A stretch of 64,000 nt of DNA from Clavulina sp. PMI_390 (taxonomy: Eukaryota > Basidiomycota > Agaricomycetes > Cantharellales > Hydnaceae), in contig WIDE01000005.1 in assembly GCA_015039315.1 (NCBI GenBank), positions 214,833 through 278,832 of the forward strand, read 5' to 3'. The translations under genes were made by a program, and so were the position numbers. Shown here one piece after another: positions 56,122-64,000 of the stretch (position 1 is its first letter; every line of letters begins with the position of its first letter). The notes beneath the pieces are model-generated. The model was not told the DNA's origin and ran no database searches. It saw only the letters and a list, made by a program, of their open reading frames with translations.

Positions 56122-57903
56122 CTATTTGCACCCAGCTCGATGTGATTTCCAGTCTCTGGAGCATTAATTCAGCATTAAGCACCATGGTAAAGTTTATAAG
56201 GGTATTGAGAGCCGCGTACTTTCGCTGACATTCCCTACCACAATAGTAGCGCGTCCTGCAACGTCCGCATATTGAGGATGGCGTGTCCAGGTTTGTACAG
56301 CCTATTCTGGCACAAGCTAGCGTTTTGTCGGCATCATAGCGCTTAACTGGAGGCCGGAACTCGGGTCTGCATGCTTTCCTCCATTGTTCCGCTACTCGAT
56401 TAGTTGCCTCTGGCCTAAGAGAAAGTCGTGTGGCGATAAAGCGACATTGCTTTTCTAATATGGCCGATTGTCTTGAGTCTGACTTTTTGAAAAGCTCCTT
56501 GAGACCAGTCAGAATCTTGGAAGTTAGGTCTGGGGAGGTGTGCGTGAGGGACTTGTAACATCTAGACCACAGTGTAGTACTTGCTCATGTCCGTCTTTGC
56601 TAACTCCGAAATACTCCATCTCTCCAGCAAAAATAAGATATTTGCTCTCATCAGTTCGATAGCGACCGTTAGTTTGTTTTCTTGCGTCAGATATGGATTC
56701 ACCACTGCGCGATGCCATAGGATCACGATCCATCGAGGGCATCGCTCCTGCGCTATCTCTGCCCCTTGCGGAGGGACATCGGCATCCCACAGCTCAACGA
56801 TGAGCTCAGCGCAATACGACATCCGCCCAGGCAGTGTCATCGCAACATATTGTTCTGTGCTCCCGCCGTTATCCGGATCTGTCATTGCTTGGACCAGCTC
56901 GATCTGGTTTGCACGGAACAGTAGCCATTCTTCATTGCAAGGTGGACTGGCGAAACATTGTCGCATGATTTCGTCCCAGGGGATATCAACTAATGTCGAA
57001 ATGTTGATGGCGAGATTTTGAGCGTGAGTCGGTTCATGTAAGGTATACATCGCCTCTGACATGGAGGCAGCGCTATCGCTCCAGAATTCCCAGGGAAATC
57101 GGGCCGTGGTCTCATTGTAGGTTGGAATGGATTTGCGCATTTGGAAGACACATTTTATGAATACGGCCAATGCACCTTCGCTAGATCAGTGGTTGATTTT
57201 GTCATTAGGTCTTTCAATGTGAGCGAAAGTGACGAAAAGGAGGCTTACTAGTTGGGCGGATCCACATGGTCTCGACCCCCAAACTTGTATTTAGTAATGA
57301 CGAGGAGAACGGCGAGAAAGCGTTGTCGTAGCCCGAGCAGCCCTTCAGGAGCGCTCGGCTCGTCGACAGATATAGGGAGGTTGCGGAGGAGGAAAGCAAT
57401 TGATATGTCTAAGACGCGGCTTCTCCAATGGGCCATAGCGTCAAAGCACAGAGGATTCGTCGGAAATTTGTTGAGTAATGCAAGTATTTCTGCCATCGCT
57501 GGGACCAACAAAGCCCATGCCGTAGGCTAATAGGGTGAAGATAAGTGAAAAGTTTCGGGAAAAGATGGGAAAGTAATCATACCCCTAGTCGGTTGGCATC
57601 CTTCAGTCTCTCATCCCCTACAGGTGCCGGTATCTTGAGAGACTGTTCGAGGCACACCAAGAGCTTTTCGACTACTTGAGCCTTCAGCAGTTTTTCCAGA
57701 ACAGTCGTGCTTCTTTCGCCATAATCCTTTGCAATTATCTGACGGCAAATCGTGGAGATCATCACCAGCATGTATGACTCGTCCAGGGCACCAAGGCTCA
57801 GCAGTGGACCACGTAGTAGAGCACCATACTGAATTTCCGCGAGAATTTCCCTCAATGACGTACGCAGTTGTTGAACCACTGCGGCTTCCTCGTCGCTCGA
57901 CAT
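56122..57903 (-). CDS. MYND-type zinc-finger protein E
   Basis: Minus-strand gene, ATG at 57903 (MSSDEEAAVVQQLRTSLREI), stop at 56124-56122. Helical body: VMISTICRQIIAKDYGERST, WALLVPAMAEILALLNKF, VFQMRKSIPTYNETTARFPW and GRMSYCAELIVELWDADV. The C-terminal MYND finger reads CARIGC, CGRC, YYCGREC, then after a GT-AG intron (GTACGC donor) K-D-W-K-S-H-R-A-G-C-K and stop. All eight zinc ligands are present. The finger intron shares position and phase 2 with MYND genes A-D. The protein ends one residue after the last zinc ligand. Function unknown; most like MYND D. Confidence 0.78.
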
Positions 57904-59171
57904 AGTTGAGCAAAACAAGACGAGACGGAAACTGCCGGAGGCGACACGACGCCACACCTCACCTGACCACTCTCGTATCGCAAAAAGCACTGGCGAAGAT
58001 AACCAGAACAGCCGTGCTGAAAAATAGGACCAGTCTACGATCAAGTGCGGGCAAGCTTCCCCAACCATGTCACAATGTCTCAGTTCTTCTTCAAGGTGGC
58101 CAGAGGCAACAGGGGCTTTTTTGTGCAGTGAAAGGCCTAGATTTTATTCCTTTCTGAGTGCTCACGCCGTAAAGGGGGCTATTTCATCATTACTCAGCAA
58201 GACATCCTGCCATTCTCGTCGGTCACCAACATGGCAGCAACTCTCAGATCAAATTGGCCTGGATTCCGCAAAGCCTGGCTGGACTGCTCAATTCCTGGCT
58301 ATGGTCTTTTTATCTCGATTCCTGTATAAGAATAATGGCCCGTTGATGGAAGAAACCTAGATGCGATTTCTTTCGCCCTTGTTGCGGGACCATGATCCGA
58401 GGTCTATCCTGTCTTTAAGGAGCCATGTTATCGCTTAGCTCGATATTGGAATCTAGAAGATTACAATACAGCGATTTTTTAACCTGGGGTGGCAGACTTC
58501 TATGATGAAGAGTCTCATTGCAGTTGTTCACAGAAATTTTACGTGCAGCTTGTTCTGTGAGAACTCGAAGTACCTATGTCGAAGCTAGAAATGTTGCATC
58601 ATCTAATGAATGGGAGATATATAAATGGCTTATTCTCATCGTAAAATTCACAGGGTTCCGGTTGAGGACACGGGCTGAGGGTTGGGTAGTGGCGCTCAGC
58701 ACGCCGTAACTGGCAGGCGGTAATAGCTGCATAACCACTTGGCATCAGTTCATACCGGCTCACTTATGGATTCTCTGCTGCTGTCTCTATTGACATGTCT
58801 TCAAGGGGAAGAAACCAAAGGAATAGGAGTTGCTTTCTTGGGGTTCAGTGGTTCAGAGTTCCCGGCTAACACTCACCCTGACCAATGTCCCAGGAACCTT
58901 TATAGATTGCAAGGGGGCACGAGAAAGAAAGAGCTTAGCTGGAGCGCATTCCACACCACACGATATTTCGAAGTGGGGAGGCACGTTGGCAGGATAGCGC
59001 GCTTCGGATAGACCCGATCGCTCCGCGGCAGCCACCTGAACATGATGGCAGTTCACATCGACAAATATGGGATAGGGTAACTAAATGAGTATATATTCAG
59101 TAGTTGAGAAGGATGTATATCAACGCGCGGAGATAACCTGTTATGCCAACTGGTCAGCTATTTGCCTTGTG
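57904..59171. other. Intergenic region between MYND E and F, about 1.3 kb
   Basis: Contains the MYND E promoter at its left end. No recognised gene. Short open frames on + near 58518 and 58739 lack motifs. Confidence 0.5.
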
Positions 59172-60653
59172 CTACCACGGGATATTCTGCTGATTTGGGA
59201 GCCGGTCAACTGCAACCAAGAACTCCAACTCTGACTTCCTCCGCGCCCAGAGATAAACTTTTCTACCTTTGAAACCCTTTTGCTGACAAAGGGTGACAAG
59301 AGTCTCGAAGACGCCTGGATCGCAAAGTTGTCGAAGCAACCCCAGCTGAACTTCCCTTGTCTGATCATAGACATTGATCGGTAGGTTGGGCTCTACCTGA
59401 AACTTGAGGATAAATGGCGCTGACCCATAGGGGTTAGGCACTGAGGCACTCGAATCGGAGATTTTGGGAATATGCTTCCTGGGACCTTGGCAAACGCCAT
59501 TGTTGTTCAAGTTGGTGAAGAAGACCGGATTCCCTTGTTGGCTGACGAGTTTTTTCGGATCGTAGTGAAACTGCAGCCAAGTCGCCCCTTTCAATGTTTG
59601 GCATACGGATTTGTGATCTTTCCAGTCCTCTTTTGAATGTGCTGAATATGGAATCATAAGAGGACTGACGAGTTATCAACACATCCCTGCTCACCAGCGG
59701 TACAGTAGCGAATTGACCGACAACCACTGCAATTCAAAGTAGTTGAAGCACCACAAACAGCACATGCATCAGGCGCATCCACACCAAGCCTGTCTCGTCC
59801 GGAACTGGATAACGGGCCAACAGGAAGAATAAACGTGAGGTTGAACGCTTGTTCCGTATTCGTTTTGGCTCGTTCCAGCACAGGAGATATGCGACGGGCA
59901 TTTTGGGCGAGTAGGCGAAGAAGGAGGTGCTGCTCGTTGAGGGACGCAGTTATCGTGTTTATCTCGCTCACTTGATGGCTGAGATCGTCAAGCCAAGCGA
60001 GTCCATTTAGGGGCATCTGGTTTCGAAGTTCATGGGTGTATAACACGAGGAACAGAGGGGTTTCTGGGGCGATCTTGCGGACCTCAAGCACCTGTCCAAT
60101 AAATCAGCTGCCGTCAGATACAACACTAGACCTCCCTGGAGTGAAGAAAAATACCCTGAGACATATAGACGATGTGTCTTCGGTGTCTCTAATCATCATG
60201 CTATGATTCCCCTCTTGACAATGACGAGCAATTATCATCAAGGTCTGTCGGAGATCATACAGAGCCTGGGTCTTCGGATGAACGTGTTGATTCTTCCCTG
60301 AGAGTTCACGCCGACGAACTTCTAGCGCTTCGCCAAAAGTATGCCGGCGGATTTCGTCCTCTAACTTTGGTGTTGAGTTACGAGAACTTGGATAGGTTGG
60401 AAAAGAATCGAGGTTGACGAAGCCATCCTGATCAAATAGCCCGGGGAACAGAGTTATATCTTGAGAATCGTCGAGTGCATTTTTCAATTTCTTTTCGAGT
60501 TCCTCGACTAAGCAACCAGTGGGTCAGCTATCACGTCGAAATGACGCCACGATGAAACATACCGTCCAGTTTTGTGCCTCGGGGAATATTCACCTCCATC
60601 TGACGTAGGAGATCAATAAGCGTGGCCCGCGTAGCCTTGAAATTGGGATGCAT
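59172..60653 (-). CDS. MYND-type zinc-finger protein F (diverged finger)
   Basis: Minus-strand gene. ATG at 60653 gives MHPNFKATRATLIDLLRQME; an acceptor just upstream (GGTAG near 60690) leaves room for one more 5' exon. The next exon starts VEELEKKLKNALDD. The middle has LETPLFLVLY-type context (KIAPETPLFLVLYTHELRN) and the finger CAVCGASTTLNCSGCRSIRYC. Splicing at G|GTGAGC joins T-A to A-H-S-K-E-D-W-K-D-H-K-S-V-C. Spacing to the Trp is normal, but the sixth zinc ligand, normally Cys, is His. A long C-terminal domain follows (FILKFQVEPNLPINVYDQTRE; KVYLWARRKSELEFLV), common in basidiomycete MYND proteins. Unlike A-E, the finger is internal. Confidence 0.75.
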
Positions 60654-60877
60654 GGCAGGAGTCAGAACCGTAATGAGTGCCTCTACCGAAAGTCAATTCG
60701 AAAAGAAACCAGTAACGCGTCCGACATAAACATGTGTCAATCCTACCTCAAGTCACAAGCTGAGGGAACAGAAGAGGATCGTTGAGAATTTATGTATTTA
60801 TTTTCAGAAAGCATACGCAGCAATAATGTAGCAATAGATATGGACCGAATCGTAATGTGGTACTGAAAACAGGGTCC

Positions 60878-63800
60878 CTATTTTGGGTCAGGAACAAAGC
60901 TCCTTCGGGGTCTGCTCGCCATTGGCGTTGCTAATTCTCTCAGGAACGAATTTGACTGACGTGGCATTGGACGTTCCGAGGTGCTTGCTGGCCGCATGAT
61001 GCGACGAAGATCAGACACCTTTTCCGGCTCCGTCTCAACATCACTCTCCAGTGCGTTCTCCTGGTCCTGCTGGTGGTGCCGCTCAGTGTGCCCATCAAGG
61101 CTACCTGGCGCAGAGGATGGAGCAGGGGCGGTTAGCTGACGCCAGCGAGCGACTGCAATTCCTTTCGATCGCTCCCCGTTCGCGCTCGCAGGTCTCCGTT
61201 CGCGGAACAACGCAGGTTGGACATCTGGAGCAGCCGAGGAAACAACGCTTTCGACGTCTTCATCTTTCATAGACCTCACCGGAAGAGGCAAAGCAGCTGC
61301 GCCTGAAGCAGGACCCGGGTTGATGGCAGGACGTCGGACTGGGGGCAGCGTGGATACACGTGGCGCTCCGAGCCTGGGCAGTGGTGAAGCTGACGATGCG
61401 CGCGCTCCAGCGGCTCCTCTGGCTAAAACGCTCGCTAGAGGGCTGGGTCGAACCCCAGGCGTCGATCGTGGCCCGGTGAGCCCATGTGATAGAGGCTGGC
61501 GCGAAGAAATGGGCGTCCGAGATGTGCGAGGCAAACGAGGGATTGTTGGTTCGGGCAAGGGTGTTTCAGCGGGCCCAGGGAGGCGAAGATACCGAGCTCG
61601 CCTAAAGGAATTAGATAGAATCAGTCCTATGCTCCCGGAAAAGGACGTGAGGGGCATACTGTATGGCTTTGGCATTCAACTGCTTTCGATATCTCAACTT
61701 CCAGCGAGCAAACATAGCAGCTATAGGAGCCCTCAGTCAATGCTAGGGATGGCTGAGATCGAAACATGGCGACTTACCGAGTACATTGCGCTTTTCCATG
61801 GCAAGCGCTTTCTTCATCATCATAGCAAGTGGAAGAGCCTCAATCCACCTTGTCAGAGCGCGCTTCTTGATCTGTAGAGACTCAAAGTGGATGGCGGGTA
61901 ACGACTGGAGAAGAGAATAGCATGATTAGTCCCCGTCAGTAAATATGAGCAGGAAGCGTTCAACATGCATACCTCAGTTCGCCTCATCCAAGAGTGCAAC
62001 TTCGCACGCATTGTGTTGATGTAACCCAATCGCACGATCTCATCCTCCTGGATCATGGGCAGTAGACGTTGAGGGCAGGGCGTGACGGTTGGAAAAGACA
62101 ACTTACGGCTGATTCAAGAAGCCTTTCTCGATACCTGTCCCAGAATATCTCCAGGTATCGTCGCATCAAGAATGTTCGCTCCGCCTCGATGGCTTGTTGC
62201 TCAAGCTCTCGACGATGCGCCTTCTTCCTTGCTCGGCGTTGAAGCTTCTTCAAGTATTTGCGCATAAGGGCTGTGGGTAGAACGATCAGGACCCTTGGAT
62301 GGAGGCAAAATAAATAAATGTGAACTCACTCTCGCGTTGGATCGCGAGCTCACTGTCCAGCAGCGCAAGGCGGTCCAGATGTCTCGAATAAGCATTTTGC
62401 CAGCCTACGAAGGTTTTCCTGCGGTGGCGGGTGAGTAATGACGAGGGGAAGAGGTGGAAACAAACTGACTCAGCAAGTTTGGCATTATAGTGCATCAATG
62501 CGTCCATCTCTCGTTCATGAAGGAAGATCACTCGTTGTGCCCAAGCGAGGAGCGTTCGTTGCTTCATCCTCTGTGGAATTTGTTAGCATCTGAATAGTAG
62601 GATGAGGGCTCAAATGCTACCTGATCCTGTCGCTTCCACAGACGCCTGATCATAGTTTCTTCATGTTGCTTGACCTCCAGGCGCTCCCGCCATTCTGTTG
62701 GAATGTTCAAGTTAGCTGTGAAGATCAAACGCCGACAACAAAAGTACGTACGCATGAATATATCCTTTCGTTTATTTTGCTCCCATTGCTCAAGTTTTTT
62801 GTTACACTGGGCAATGTGGAAAGCTTCGCGCCAGGCGGCGAAGAAACGGCGTTTTCGGAACCACCGGCCGGCTCGACGTCCCTTGTTCATCTGTTTTACC
62901 ATAGCTTTTGAGGAGCCTTGCCATTGCTCAAAAGCGCTCTTGAGCAAGCCACGTTCGTAGTGGTCTTCTGCCCGATCCGTCATCTCCCGCACTTTAACCA
63001 GGCGTTCGCGCCAAACAACCAGCATTTGCTGCGTAGTATTCTGCGTCAACACAATGTGATTCTCCTCAGCACGTTCTGCAGTTATTCATCAGATCACAAG
63101 CAAGTCATATGTCAAGTCGATGTGGGCAGACCTTGGTTGTGTCGAACAGTGCAATACCTCTCGTGCCATCGAGAGAGCAACTGTGCCACCAATTGGGTGT
63201 TCTTCACTCGGCCGAAGACAATAGCTCTCTCTTGGGTAACCCATAGTCTCCAGAAGACTCGACGAAGGATGCCATCACGCCTCAAAACAACAACATCGCA
63301 GCGACGCTCCATAACCTGAAGGAGCTCATTGAGAAAAGGTCAAGGATATAATCGATCAGCTTACCTGAACGTGATTCAACCGCTTCCGCCACCCAGCCAA
63401 AGCTCGTCGCTGTAAATTCTTGTTATAATGATTGTTGGCAATCGCACGCATTTCGCTACAAACGCACTGTGTTAACAGAAGTTGAGTCTTGAATAAAGCA
63501 ACTCACGATATCCTAGCCCATTCGCCAAACACCGCTTCACGGAGGCGGTCAGCAACCCGGCTTTCGATCCATTTGCGAGAAGCCTCCAGTGAGGCTCGTT
63601 CACGCCAAAGGTGAAGAGTGTCCCTCGCCTGGTACTCTAATTTCTCTTTCATATAATCCTCGAGCTCTTCCTCCAGGGCTTGAACATGGGCAAGACGATC
63701 GCGCCAGACGGCTAACATGTTCCGCTTCAGACTCGTGTCCTGGCGCCTTCTCATCACCAGCACCTGCCATTGGACCACCATTCGCTGTGAAGCTTACGCA

Positions 63801-64000
63801 TTAGATATCACACCAAAGAACATGAAATAAGGAAGCATACTTTTAGAACCGTCCGCATGAAATGGTGTTCTGCCAAGGATTGCATCTGCCGATAGCGTCG
63901 TTCAATGCCTTCTCGGCGATCGCGCTTCGCCTTGAGAACGACAGCCCGTTTCCAATGGCCGAACGCTGCACGAAGCCGGCGGATTTCATCAACGTATTGC
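60878..64000 (-). CDS. SFI1: SFI1-like centrin-binding repeat protein (5' end outside window)
   Basis: SFI1 forms filaments with centrin at the spindle pole body and is needed for its duplication. The minus-strand frame is open at the right edge, so the N-terminus is missing. Many small exons each encode one or two repeats of the form A-x7-LL-x3-F-x2-W-(K/R): LKRNMLAVWRDRLAHVQALE, ARDTLHLWRERASLEASRKW, TQQMLVVWRERLVKVREMTD, LKSAFEQWQGSSKAMVKQ, RRFFAAWREAFHIAQCNKK, MKQRTLLAWAQRVIFLHE. The 3' part (61690-60878) is a Pro/Arg/Ser-rich tail without repeats (PRTSRTPISSRQPL), as in fungal SFI1 C-termini. Individual exon ends between repeats are approximate. The repeats are conclusive for the family; orthology to SFI1 is likely. 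Confidence 0.82.

Noticed and set aside
61051..61877. Plus-strand open frames (up to 185 residues) opposite the SFI1-like tail
   Set aside because: They are antisense to a clear low-complexity coding exon and have no supporting features.
1..64000. CRISPR arrays, IS elements, retrotransposon proteins
   Set aside because: None seen. No regularly spaced repeats, and no integrase, reverse transcriptase or transposase motifs in any frame; CRISPR would not be expected in a fungus.

Overview
The window comes from a filamentous basidiomycete nuclear genome, most likely an agaricomycete. Genes are broken by many introns of about 50-80 nt, coding regions lie close together on both strands, and several products are typical of basidiomycetes: MYND-finger families, DUF1776, OSCA/CSC1-type channels and a basidiomycete-style O-fucosyltransferase-like protein. 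A Rhizoctonia-like placement is only a guess. I see no transposon, CRISPR array, tRNA or rRNA.

Layout. 1-337 is the 3' end of an unrecognised gene. 1025-5773 holds housekeeping genes: DUF1776 (-) head to head with phosphopantetheine adenylyltransferase CAB4 (+), then a PIG-X/PBN1-like gene (-). 5973-12952 is a tandem array of three MYND-finger genes. Between the first two lies a decayed copy of PIG-X exon 1, so the duplicated unit was PIG-X 5' end + shared promoter + MYND gene. 13539-14536 is a GH45 endoglucanase resembling Trichoderma EGV. 14961-19817 is a CSC1/OSCA-type channel (-), and 20902-22737 a fourth MYND gene (-).

23272-33895 carries three paralogous 2-oxoglutarate/Fe(II) oxygenase genes. 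The first has a frameshift and is followed by a decayed last-exon fragment; the other two look intact. Between them are a Ser/Pro-rich gene (-) and a 76-residue small protein gene. 35868-39344 is VTA1 with a very long Pro/Ser-rich linker, 41020-42091 a four-helix membrane protein, 42514-44424 a pirin and 44771-45945 a CMP/dCMP-type deaminase with a long insertion. 47436-49681 is an O-fucosyltransferase-like gene (-), facing a BTB gene (+). CCA1 (-) and LAS1 (+), two RNA-processing genes, share a 162-bp promoter. Two more MYND genes (-) and the 3' part of an SFI1-like gene (-) complete the window.

The most notable signals are: (1) the pirin gene, where the conserved HAEMP motif can only be assembled through 15-, 11- and 14-nt exons and an apparent single-nucleotide exon; (2) a GC-AG intron kept in all three tandem MYND genes at the position where two dispersed paralogues have a GT-AG intron; (3) segmental duplication with clear pseudogene remnants. 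Nothing here amounts to a proven new multi-gene system. Exon boundaries are my own reading of splice signals and reading frame, with no transcript evidence.
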